Below are positions 53,980 through 62,823 of a stretch of 64,000 nt of DNA, one piece after another (within the stretch, counting starts at the first letter, position 1; every line of letters begins with the position of its first letter). The notes under the pieces are model-generated. The model saw nothing but the letters and a program-made list of their open reading frames with translations. It did no database searches and was not told the DNA's origin. Position numbers and translations under genes: made by a program. Where the stretch lies: the NCBI GenBank assembly GCA_029216955.1, contig JANAVB010015600.1, positions 31,075,874 to 31,139,873 on the forward strand, read 5' to 3'. Source of the stretch: Iris pallida (lineage: Eukaryota; Streptophyta; Magnoliopsida; Asparagales; Iridaceae).

Positions 53980-54620
53980 CCCTCTATGCGGCCAGAATTG
54001 GGTCAGAATCCCATGCGGCTAAAAGCCTATGCGGCTGAGGAGAAAACAGTCATACGGCAAAGAAGAAAATAGTCATGCGACAAAGGAGAAAACAGTCATG
54101 CGGCAAAGAAGAAAATAGTCATGCGACAAAGGAGAAAACAGTCATACGGTAAAGGCCTATGCGGCTGGGTAAGCCAAAGCCATGCGGCTGCGGCAAGCGG
54201 GAACAATCTTATGCAGCTAGTAGAAAATGAATCTTATGCGGCTCAGCTGCCAAAGCCATGCGACCAGGAAAAGTTCATGTGGCTGCAAAGATATGCGGCT
54301 GGGAAAAGTTTATGCGGCTGCAAGGATATGCGGCTGGGAAAAGTTCATGCGGCATGCGGCTAGAAAAGTCCATGCGGCTGGAAACGTTCATGCAGCAAAG
54401 GCCTATACGGCCAAGGGAAATGAATCTCATGCGGCTTGAGGGCACTGAGTCTCATGCGGCTCAGGGGCACTGAGTCTCATGCGTCTCAGGGAAGATGAAT
54501 CTCATGCGGCTCGGGGGCACTTAGAACCATGGCCTATGCGGCAAGCGCCAATCAAGCCACGCGGCCAAGACTGCCATGAGCCATGCGGCCATGGGGACTT
54601 GCCGCATAAAAGGCCATGTG
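53980..54620. repeat. ATGCGGC-rich repeat array in solo LTR D
   Basis: Eighteen exact ATGCGGC plus about ten one-mismatch copies (ATACGGC, ATGCGAC, ATGTGGC, ATGCAGC), in irregular units such as CATGCGGCTGGGAAAAG and GAATCTCATGCGGCT. It lies at the LTR position of the Tekay-1 minisatellite and shares GAATCCCATGCG with it. ORFs across it are artefacts. Confidence 0.85.
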
Positions 54621-55073
54621 GCCAACCACTGTTCTTCTTCTCCACTTTTCCGAGAAAAAGAACCATAGAATCCACGGCTTCCAAGCTCCACTAAACCATC
54701 ATTTAGGGTCAGAATCCAGACTTCCATAGGTCAAAATTGGACAGAAAGAAATTTTCTACAACATGGAACCATCAAAACTTGAATATAACAAGATTAGTTA
54801 GATCAAAACCCAAGAAATCCGAAAATACAACAAACTTAGATCTACAAAAAATGAGCCATGGGAATTAAAAATGCTAAGTACTAGAGTATCGTAGAATCTC
54901 GTGAGGAAGACAATAGAACAACAAAAATTGTAATCCATCACGTAGCTAGTTGTACTTGTCTAGATCTTCTAGGTTGGTGGGAGAGAAATGGAGGATAAAG
55001 AAGAAGTAAATGGGAGTAATGAAGAGAAAGAAAAGATTGGGGGCTTTAAATGGAGATGATGGTAAGTTGGTTG

Positions 55074-55088
55074 GGTTCATAATGAACC
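55074..55088 (-). promoter_or_regulatory. GGTTCA-N3-TGAACC inverted repeat, solo LTR D
   Basis: Perfect 6+6 inverted repeat with spacer TAA (TTA on the element strand), in the same place relative to the LTR start and TATA as in Tekay-1 and Tekay-2. Confidence 0.6.
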
Positions 55089-55283
55089 ACCCAAACCCGG
55101 AAATAAACCAACCCAAGCCGATCCTAGGAACATGGCAAAAGTAGAAAATAAAATACAGAAAAATAATAAGCACAAAATTGCAGAATTTAAATACAGAATA
55201 AATGCATAATAAATATTAAATAAATTCATTCAAGCAGTACACGTATTAAAATACGTATTCTGGGAACGGGGAGTGACATTATC

Positions 55284-55426
55284 TGCTTGGTTTTTGCTGC
55301 ACTGTTCGTTATATTATGAGACTTTCCAGGAACTATAATGGTTTTGCCTTATACAAGTGCAATCTAGACTTGTATGGCTTCACGCCCAGTGGCTAGATTT
55401 CGATCCTCCGGGATCGGGGCATAACA
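55284..55426 (+). repeat. F4 3' LTR, piece 4 and end
   Basis: Joining 52395 to 55284 across solo LTR D gives a smooth sequence (CTTCAAATTATC + TGCTTGGTTT). It ends CGGGATCGGGGCATAACA, an LTR-end-like sequence for this group. Confidence 0.55.
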
Positions 55427-55735
55427 GTTAAGGTTATGGTTCGGGTTAGGGGTAGGTGTGTGTGTGGAGAGGGGAAGGGCGGGGGCTGAAGGCGGCTGAG
55501 GGTGAGGAGGGGAGGCTGGGGTGAGGAAAGTATTAGGGTTAGGGTTCGGGTTAAGGTTAGAGTTAGGGTTTGGGTTAGGGTTAGGGGTGGTTGGTGGGGA
55601 GGGGAGCAGGGGGGTGAGGAGGGCTGGAGAGGGGAGGGGGGCTGGTGGGGGAGGGGTTAGTGATAGGGTTCGGGTTAGGGTTAGGGGTGGTGTGGGGGGG
55701 AGGGGTGCGGGGGAGGGGGGCTTGGTCAGGGGCAC
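55427..55735 (+). repeat. G-rich region with degenerate TTAGGG (6-bp) telomere-like repeats
   Basis: Three blocks (about 55427-55460, 55531-55590, 55658-55690) of hexamers TTAGGG, TTCGGG, TTAAGG, TTTGGG, separated by very G-rich sequence (GGGGAGGGG, GGGGGAGGGG). The period is 6, not the 7 of TTTAGGG. Pro/Asn- or Gly/Arg-rich peptides predicted on either strand are low-complexity artefacts. Confidence 0.75.
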
Positions 55736-55929
55736 CGATAGTGCCAAAAAATCTGATAATTTAGTAATAATTATTTGTTTTCCGATACCGAAAAATCTGA
55801 TACTCCGATTCGAAACCACCGATCGTGCCGATATTTATAACAAGAAGTTTTGTTGGTTGGTTAATTGGTAACATTTTATTCATGAAATATGTTGGATCGG
55901 TATTATTCTAGGTACGGCAATATCATTCT
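55736..55929. other. Spacer, AT-rich, no gene seen
   Basis: Contains repeated CCGATA / AAAAATCTGATA motifs (55743-55840); nothing else recognised. Confidence 0.5.
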
Positions 55930-56380
55930 AATAAGTCCCTGTAGCCATTCGACTGGCGAGGCAGAAACTATGTAGCCGTAGATAAAGTTGACTGTCCTCT
56001 GACCCCCATCCCTCGGCAATGATGATACGACAACCTATCACTATATCTTTTAGTAGTAGATGATATCTTAGCATTATATTATGTGGGTTCATCTTGATTC
56101 TGTTATATCCTTCAGATACTAGATTTGATAAGAACATATACTACACCATATGTATAGAACATAGATGATTCACACTAATGTCTTCTAGAATAAATTTTGG
56201 ATTTTGTTCTGTGCCATCTATTCTCACACTTAAAATAGATATGAATTAGTACTGTGTGTCAATCTGTGTTTTTGTATTTTTGGCGAACCCAAGGATTGGA
56301 TTCTATATTTTGTATTTTGGATTCTGTATTTTGGCTCCAGCTCCAGCTCTATTTGCATTAATCTACGGTACGACATGGTG
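55930..56380 (+). repeat. Internal duplicated segment, copy A
   Basis: Contains CCATTCGACTGGCGAGGCAG, CCTATCACTATATCTTTTAG, TTCATCTTGATTCTGTTATA and GGCTCCAGCTCCAGCTC. Other copies: B 56390-56735, C 57085-57355, D 58025-58190 with 58555-58730. Confidence 0.8.
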
Positions 56381-56389
56381 ATCAAGACA

Positions 56390-56735
56390 TAGTCTCTGCA
56401 GCCATTCGACTGGCGAGGCAGAAACTATGTAGTTGTAGATAAAGTTGACTGTCCTCCGACCCTCATTCCTCGACAATGATGATATGAAAACCTATCACTA
56501 TATCTTTTAGTAGTAGATGATGTCTTAGTATTACATTATGTGGGTTCATCTTGATTCTGTTATATCCTTCAGATACTAGATTCGATAAGAACATATACTA
56601 CACCATATGTACAGAACATAGATGATTCACCCTAATGTATGCTAGAATAAATTTTGGGTTGTGTTCTGAGCCATCCGTCCCTACACTTGGCAATTAGGCA
56701 TGTGAAATATATCGTTGAAGGATGTAAAACTTGTG
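56390..56735 (+). repeat. Internal duplicated segment, copy B
   Basis: Near-identical to copy A from the CATTCGACTGGCG motif on. It extends through GTGAAATATATCGTTGAAG and is followed by the foldback element. Confidence 0.8.
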
Positions 56736-56737
56736 GT

Positions 56738-57080
56738 CGTTACTGCAAAAAGTGCAGACCACATGAACTGACAAACGAAAAGGAGGGGATCAAAGTTGTA
56801 ATAAGTAAAGTTGTGTTTTGGATGTTCTACTATTGTAAGCTCTTTGTGCACAAAGCAAGATATAATAAATGCAGAACAAGTATCGAGTTTATAACTCTTG
56901 TAAGCTCTATACTTGAGTTACAAACTCGATACTTGTTCTATATTCTTTAATTATAGCTTGCATTATGAACAAAGAGTTTACAAGAGTTCTTTTTCCAAAG
57001 TACAACTTTACTTGTTCCAGCTTTGAGCCCCTCATTTTTGTGCGTCAGTTCATGTCGGTCTTCACTTTCTGAACTAACTT
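56738..57080. mobile_element. Foldback (MITE-like) element, ~340 bp
   Basis: Imperfect inverted repeat over its whole length. The inner 18 bp are perfect (AGAACAAGTATCGAGTTT at 56873-56890 against 56922-56939). Outer arms match at CATGAACTGAC, AAAGTTG/AAAGCTGG, AAGTAAAGTTGT and GTAAGCTCTTTG. It lies between copies B and C of the duplicated segment. Family not recognised. Confidence 0.7.
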
Positions 57081-57084
57081 CCTC

Positions 57085-57355
57085 CAATTAACTCCATCCC
57101 TCGGCAATGATGATATGACAACCTATCACTATATCTTATAGTAGTAGATGATGTCTTAGTATTACATTATGTGAGTTCATCTTGATTCTGTTACATTTTT
57201 CAGATACTAGAAACGATAAGAACATATACAACACCGTATGTACAGAACATAGATGATTCACACTAATGTATGCTAGAATGAATTTTGGGTTGTGTTCTGA
57301 GCCATCCGTCCCCACACTTGGCAATTAAGCATGTGAAATATATCGTTGAAGAACA
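57085..57355 (+). repeat. Internal duplicated segment, copy C
   Basis: Starts at CATCCCTCGGCAATGATG, so it lacks the first ~110 bp of copies A and B, and ends at ATATCGTTGAAGAAC. Confidence 0.8.
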
Positions 57356-57688
57356 TTACTACTTATCTAGACTTGGATGATTCACACTAATGCACGACAT
57401 GTTAAATGCATGGTTCTTACCTATCGGATATGGTGGATGGTTTAGTAAAAGAAACTTTCCATAGAAACTTTCATAGGTAGTATAATATATCCCAATTGTC
57501 AAAGATTCTGTAAAGCCAGTCAGAATCACAAACATGAAGCATCCATCACAACTAGACAACATATCCAAAACACAAAAGAATCGAGTTTGATAAAAAATAG
57601 AGCATAACCTCTAAATGAAAACATGAACTAATTAACACATAATCCATAAATTTTTAAATTGCTGATACACAATAGAAGTTCTACAAAA

Positions 57689-57910
57689 TTAAGAAAAACT
57701 ATATTCACCACCACAAATACTTTTAAGTTGCTTTCGTCTTTCGAGAATTTTAAAATCTATCACAATATTATTATTTTCTTTTGATATCAGCTCAAAAAAT
57801 GCACTTGTCTCCTGCTTGCAATTCATTACTAAGAGCAAATTTTCCCTAACCTCTCGTAAAAAAGGTGTCTGTCGAGGTATAATTGTACTTGTAGGAGTGT
57901 ACGACACCAA
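57689..57910 (-). other. Short ORF, 73 codons, possible gene fragment
   Basis: Minus-strand ORF between copies C and D with ordinary amino-acid composition (FLREVRENLLLVMNCKQE; FFELISKENNN). No domain recognised, no promoter or splice context. It could be a captured exon fragment in the CACTA remnant or chance. Confidence 0.2.
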
Positions 57911-57980
57911 CTATCCAACATCGACCCTTTGGGTCTATAAGATTTACTTCACTCAGTTTGTCAAGATAAATAGACTTTTT

Positions 57981-58010
57981 AAATGTTGACGGTATATACC
58001 GTCAACATTT
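57981..58010. repeat. Perfect 30-bp palindrome
   Basis: AAATGTTGACGGTAT followed by its exact reverse complement, without spacer; can form a cruciform or RNA hairpin. Confidence 0.95.
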
Positions 58011-58024
58011 GGTTTTGCCTTGTA

Positions 58025-58730
58025 GCTGTAGATACTAGATTCTGTTCATCTTGATTCTGTTATATCCTTCAGATACTAGATTCGATAAGAATATATACTA
58101 CATATGTACAAAACATAGATGATTCTCACTAATGTATGCTAGAATGAATTTTGGGTTGTGTACTGAGCCATCTGTTCTCACACTTGTCAAAAAATCGATC
58201 TTACCATATGGCACCCATGACCCGAGCAGCGGTACGTCGTTTGAGAAAAACACTGAATCTTGAGGTCGCTCCTCCTACTGTTAAGGAGGAAGTGGCACCG
58301 GTAGCTAGTGAGACCGGAATTTCCATTTATCCAGCACCTACAGTGGACTGCTTCTCTCCTGGCGCCGTCGATCCTACTTTTTCGAAGTGGTTGCGTGATC
58401 ATATTACTGAGCGTTTGCATGAGCTGCGTGGTCGTCATTAGTGTAGTATAGTTTTATGGATATATTTTGTATTGGACTATTAGTGCTTATTACCAGCTGT
58501 ACTTGCTTAATGGATATATTTTGTATTGGACTATCTACTAGTTTGTTTCTTTTTTGGAATTACAAAACAGATATGAATTAGTACTGTGTCAATCTCTGGA
58601 TTGTATTATGCATGCCGGTTTTCAGTGTTCCACCGAGGGGGTCGGTGAACCCAGGGATTGGATTTTGTATTTTGTATTTTGGATTCTGTATTTAGGCTCC
58701 AGCTCCAGCTCCATTTGCATTCTGGATTCC
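58025..58730 (+). repeat. Internal duplicated segment, copy D (split by an ORF)
   Basis: 58025-58190 matches the middle of copies A-C; 58555-58730 matches the end of copy A (GATATGAATTAGTACTGTGT, GGATTCTGTATTTAGGCTCC). Between them lies unique sequence with the ORF at 58211-58441. Copies A-C probably derive from a D-like arrangement by deletion. Confidence 0.7.
58211..58441 (+). CDS. Hypothetical 76-codon ORF in CACTA remnant
   Basis: ATG at 58211 (MAPMTRAAVRRLRKTL) to TAG at 58441; an in-frame ATG exists at 58151 but that part belongs to the duplicated segment. It has mixed, soluble-type composition with a basic N-terminus and an Arg/Leu-rich C-terminus (KWLRDHITERLHELRG). It could be the last exon of a transposon gene or a captured fragment. 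I recognise no family. Confidence 0.3.
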   Translation, partial: APMTRAAVRRLRKTLNLEVAPPTVKEEVAPVASETGISIYPAPTVDCFSPGAVDPTFSKWLRDHITERLHELRGRH

Positions 58731-58744
58731 GTATTTTTTATTTT

Positions 58745-59126
58745 TTTAATTTAGCGACGTTTTTAGTGACGTTAAATAGCGTCGCTATTATGTAGCGACG
58801 TTTATGAACATCGCTAATAACGTCGCTAAATTGCTGAAGTGGCAAAGAATCTGATGTCACCACATCGTCGCCAAAACGTCGCTAAAATGTCGCTAAACGG
58901 GGACCACAAAAGAACGTCGCAAATAACGTCGCTACTTAGCGACGTTAATAACATCGCTAATTAACGTCGCCATAGCGACGTTTTGCGACGTTTTACCTAT
59001 TAGCGACACGCTTTTTTTTGTCGTTTCCAAAACGATGCTAGAAACGTCGCTAAATTGAATTAGCGACGTTTTGGTCGGCATTAGCGACGTTTAAAAACGT
59101 CGCTAATCTGACAAATTCTGGTAGTG
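58745..59126 (-). repeat. CACTA subterminal repeats and terminus
   Basis: About twenty AGCGACGTT / AACGTCGCT motifs in both orientations within 380 bp, ending in the CACTA terminus. In characterised En/Spm-type elements such repeats bind the element's own protein. Confidence 0.8.
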
Positions 59127-60224
59127 ATAAGACGTGTAGTAAATACCTTCGTGTCAAAGTGATTGTTGTCTGTGAACATCGTTGTCTTGAATTAAACTTT
59201 GTGTCGAATAGATTGTGGCCTTTGTGTAATGTCAATTTAAAGTTGTGTCGGGAGAATCTAAGCACGGTGTCTAGATAAGTCACCTAGCGGGCGTAGCCCT
59301 GAATGTTAATGCATTTGAAGTCAACAAAGAAAAATCGTATCGAGATGAGTTGTAATATAAAACTTCAGAAATAGTTAAGCAGCGACTTCGAACGCAAGGC
59401 GTTGACGAGTCTCGTTGCGATCGGATGCACAACGGCTTGACATGATGCATAAGAACTGATGGTCCATACGAAACTTAAAAAATAAGAAATATGATTTTTG
59501 AATCGCGTCGTGTGCCGTAACCTTTATTAGATAATCAAGTGTGCATTGAATATATATATGCGATAGAATTGCGAGAACAAACACTAGAGCCCAAGTTCGA
59601 TCGAGAGTACAAGATAGCAAGTAATTAAGGATAAAAAAATACACGTTAGCTTTGTTCTAATATCCTACAACTGAGCTTGGCCCGAGAAAAAGTATTGAGT
59701 CAGTTCAAAGATTCTATTAAATCGAATCGACGCAAGGTATTAGTTCGATTCGGACAAGTATTGATTTTAGTTGTTTTCGTGTGAAGGCTATACATTTATG
59801 CTGAAACATTAGAGGTCGATATTTTGCCTTATTTATAATGGGGTCCATAAAACCAAATTACCGTCTCGCAAGGGACTGACGCATAGGCACGGTAAGCCAA
59901 ATCGGTCATATAATTCAATGAAGCACGAGCCATTCGAATGGCTAAGTCAGAAGGGTTGGCCGTGCAACGAAGTTATGAAATTGAGTCGCATCGATTCGGC
60001 AAAATGACAAGGCGTATCGGCTTAAGGTTGGAGAACTTGACTTCTCTTTCCTACTCCTTCATGTTGAGTAAAATATATCGTTGTATGCTAAGTTAACCTA
60101 TCGAGACCATGGACGTGGCTCGATCGAGAGATAAAAATAATATGTGTCGAACACTAGATAAAACAATTGAAATAAAATGTACATCAAATATACGAGTCGC
60201 TATTGAATATTGAATATCGCAAAG

Positions 60225-60520
60225 ACGAGCACCTCGGTGCACAAGCAATAAGAACATGGGATAACTGTATCGACAAGTGCCTCAATGCACGAGTCATTCC
60301 GTGCCCCCGTGCACGAGTTAGTATGCTAGAACATTGAAAGACTATATCGACGTGAGTGCCTCAATGCACGAGCTATAGGACATTGAATATCCTATCGAGG
60401 CATGCCTTAGTTGCACGAATCGGAGGAAAGGAACGTAAGTCTAACGCAATGAACATTAAGGCATAGAACATGGAAATACAGAATCGAAGCGTGCATCGAA
60501 TGCACGACACAAGAAATGTC
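60225..60520. repeat. Degenerate repeats with GTGCCTCAATGCACGAG core
   Basis: About five irregular units 60-110 bp apart with variants CACCTCGGTGCACAAG, GTGCCTCAATGCACGAG, GTGCCCCCGTGCACGAG and ATGCCTTAGTTGCACGAA. The core itself is nearly self-complementary (GTGC...GCAC). Confidence 0.6.
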
Positions 60521-60934
60521 GAATAATGATATCAAAATGTGCGTACGTGCTCTGACTTACAAAAGTTGGCTTCATCGCAGAAAGGACAGTGGTGGCACGA
60601 ACATGACAGAACTGTTGAATGCGGCATGGTGCCTCGAAATGTTTATGGCCTTCGGGGCGTTGGTTGATAAAAATTGAGTTGACTTACTGTGCCAATTGAA
60701 ATAGAGATAGACCGTTTGCAAAAACAAAAAGTTTATTCCAAACTTGAAAAGAATAGTACAAAGTACAATTTGAATTTTGGAAAAATACAATTGTAGGAAT
60801 CCGATCAGAAGACGATCGCTTTATCCCTTTGACGATGTGAACTTTGAAGACTGTAGGCTCTGAAGAACGCAGCAGCACTTTGGCAAGAACTCCTGATCTC
60901 TGATAATGATGATGATGCCTTTGATAAAAAATTA

Positions 60935-60947
60935 GGAATCTATTTAT
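60935..60947 (-). promoter_or_regulatory. TATA box on the minus strand
   Basis: CTCTATAAATAGA on the minus strand, a full plant TATA consensus; transcripts would run towards 59130. Confidence 0.5.
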
Positions 60948-62071
60948 AGAGTTCTAGAAATAACTGTTTTCCAGTTATTCTGATGTGCGCGAGGTTAGAC
61001 TGCGCCTGATCAGGTTGCGCCAACTCTATGTTGTGCCACTTTTGTTCAGTCACTCAAACCGTGCACTAAATGTATTTAGATGTGTGGCATCATTTGATTG
61101 AGATACGCGTGGTCATGTACAGAATAGTGGACACATTTTGAGAGATTTGTGTCATGTGCACCACGTCATTCTGTCTTTAAAATGTCAAATAGCTTCAACT
61201 TTGTCAGGTTGTGCGAGTTTTGGTCAACAAGTCAACATGCGCTTGATCAGGTTGTGCTTGGGCGCAACTCAGTACTTTAATTCGACCAACCGCTACAGAC
61301 ACGTGGCATTATTTGTGCTAGGTTGTGGGCAGCAGGGTGGTACACGTTCTGCGAAGTTGGTGGCATGTGGGCCACGTCACTCTGTTCTCATTTTTGTACT
61401 ATGTAGACCGCTTTAGCTAGGTTATGCCAAAAAGCAAGCTGTACCTAGCTTTTTGATAACGTGTCAGTCTGTGGAAGAATTTAATCAGGTTGCTCCTAGG
61501 CGCAACTCGCTGACTGCGCTGGACAGCTGTCATCAATGACATCAAATCGTCTCGAGCGTCACGCTTTACGGGATTTGAAGAGATTTCTTTGTTTAATATG
61601 CTGTCAGTTTTTAGTGTTGTTTATGTAATGATGATGGGCGCCACATACTCTTAGGCGCAATGTAATTTGGCGCAACATAATATAGGGCGTAACTTGATTT
61701 CTGAATTGTAAAAACATGGCGCAACTTGATTTCTGAGTTACAAAAACATGGTGTAACTTTATTTTTAGGCTTTACAAGACCCCGTTCAAAGTTTTCAAAT
61801 TTTAAAATGTCACAAAACTTCGAAATACTTTGAATTCCGATAATTTACTAAGTTAAGTTGTGCCTATCTCGCACAGTCTATTTGCGAGTTATTGTAATTT
61901 TTTAGGCGCAACTTAGGGTGACTGTTAGGATTCTACTTAGGCCTTTAAATTACCCTCTGTCAACCAATTTTTAGCTCTTCACTCTTGCTCTGAATTTCTG
62001 AGAGGACTTTCTCCCTGAAGCTCTTTCGACTTTTTTCTTCTTCTCCATCTCTCAACCATCTTCCCGAAGAA

Positions 62072-62155
62072 ATGGCACCCAAGAAGTCCGATGCCGAAAA
62101 GGGAAAGGGTATTATTGAACCCTCATCTCGTGCTCCGCCGACCCGCGTACAGTAG
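62072..62155 (+). pseudogene. Possible N-terminal exon of the plant-mobile-domain ORF
   Basis: After a CT-rich leader (61975-62071, with CTTTAAATTACC at 61946 as weak TATA), ATG at 62072 opens a Lys-rich start (MAPKKSDAEKGKG) that stops at TAG 62153. A GT at 62147 in phase 0 could be a splice donor, with TTTGCAG at 62820-62826 as acceptor, but the acceptor would need a frame change to meet the downstream ORF. Alternatively the repeat array at 62405-62760 has inserted between two exons. Confidence 0.35.
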
Positions 62156-62404
62156 CATGCGCCGCCCTCTTCACAACGATAGACTGCAAATTTTATTTTG
62201 GAAGGTGATCAAGAACGAACAAAATGAACAAAGAACTCTGATCATAATGGCCAAACCTTTTTTTAGGGCTTTTGGCTCGTAACTTGAACAATTTATGCCC
62301 CTATTTTTAGAGTATTGGCGCATTACAGACCTTGCACCACCCCTATTTAGGGTGTGGTTGCTGTCTTGAACACTATTCGTTCTTATGAATCGTGTTACGC
62401 ATGC

Positions 62405-62760
62405 TATCGTGCAACACAGTTGTTGTGCCGCCAGAGATGTCGTGCAAACTCATTTGTTGCGTCGCCAGGGACGTCGTGCAACTCAGTTGTTGCGCCGCCA
62501 GGGACGTCGCGCAACCCAGTGTTGTTATGCCAGCGATGTTGTTGCGCAACCTAGGCTGTCGTACAACTTAATTGCAGCGCAGCCAAGGATGTTGCACAAC
62601 CCAGTGTTGTCATGAAACCAATATTGTTGTGCAACCTAGGCTATCGCGCAATTTAATTGCAGCGCAGCTAAGGATGTTGTGCAACCCAGTGTTGTCATAC
62701 AACCAATGTTGTTGCTCAACCTAGGCTGTCACGCAACTTAATTGCAGCACAACATAAGGA
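62405..62760 (+). repeat. Two-level tandem array with GCGCAAC motif
   Basis: Three units of 32-34 bp (GTTGCGCCGCCAGGGACGTC, then GTGCAACTCAGTT) are followed by three units of 84-85 bp (GTTGTCATGCAACCAATGTT, CAACCTAGGCTGTC, CTTAATTGCAGCGCAGC, AAGGATGTTGTGCAACCCAGT). The long unit looks like an expanded form of the short one. Confidence 0.8.
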
Positions 62761-62823
62761 CTTTATTGCTCCTTTGTGCACTTTTCCAATAAAGATCTAA
62801 CTTCTGTTTTATCTATCCCTTTG

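Larger units (their letters stand above)
52396..55278 (-). mobile_element. Solo LTR D, diverged Tekay-family LTR (2883 bp)
   Basis: On the minus strand it reads TGTCACTCCCCG...GGTTCTGGGGCGTGACA; the end matches the Tekay-1/2 LTR end. Internal order is the same: GGTTCA-N3-TGAACC palindrome (55074-55088), TATA-like ATTTAAAG, GTAGATCTAAGTTTGTTG, TGATGGTTCCATGTTGTAGA, then a CpG-rich repeat array, here of ATGCGGC type. A perfect TSD TTATC and no internal region show LTR-LTR recombination after a normal insertion. Confidence 0.9.
55930..59126. mobile_element. CACTA-type (En/Spm-like) DNA transposon remnant, right end present
   Basis: The right end reads, on the minus strand, CACTACCAGAATTTGTCAG then ATTAGCGACG: the CACTA terminus followed by many subterminal AGCGACGTT repeats (58745-59126), as in plant CACTA elements. 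The 3-bp TSD candidate is ATA (59127-59129). No matching left terminus was found, so the left limit is arbitrary. The interior has four partial copies of one segment, a foldback insertion and no transposase that I recognise. Confidence 0.6.
59130..61990 (-). other. Retroelement-like non-coding region (possible minus-strand LTR)
   Basis: No credible ORF. It has a clear minus-strand TATA (CTCTATAAATAGA at 60935-60947) followed on that strand by a short leader; degenerate repeats around GTGCCTCAATGCACGAG (60225-60520); and, upstream of the TATA, repeated GGCGCAAC / GTTGCGCC motifs (60990-61920). This is LTR-like, but TG/CA limits, TSD and partner LTR are not visible here. Confidence 0.35.

Noticed and set aside
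54121..54473. Overlapping 70-80 codon ORFs with repeated cysteine/alanine patterns
   Set aside because: Translations of the ATGCGGC array in three frames within solo LTR D.
55364..55871. Pro/Asn-rich minus-strand ORF (151 codons) and Gly/Arg-rich plus-strand ORF (116 codons)
   Set aside because: Low-complexity translation of the G-rich telomere-like repeats; no start context or domain.
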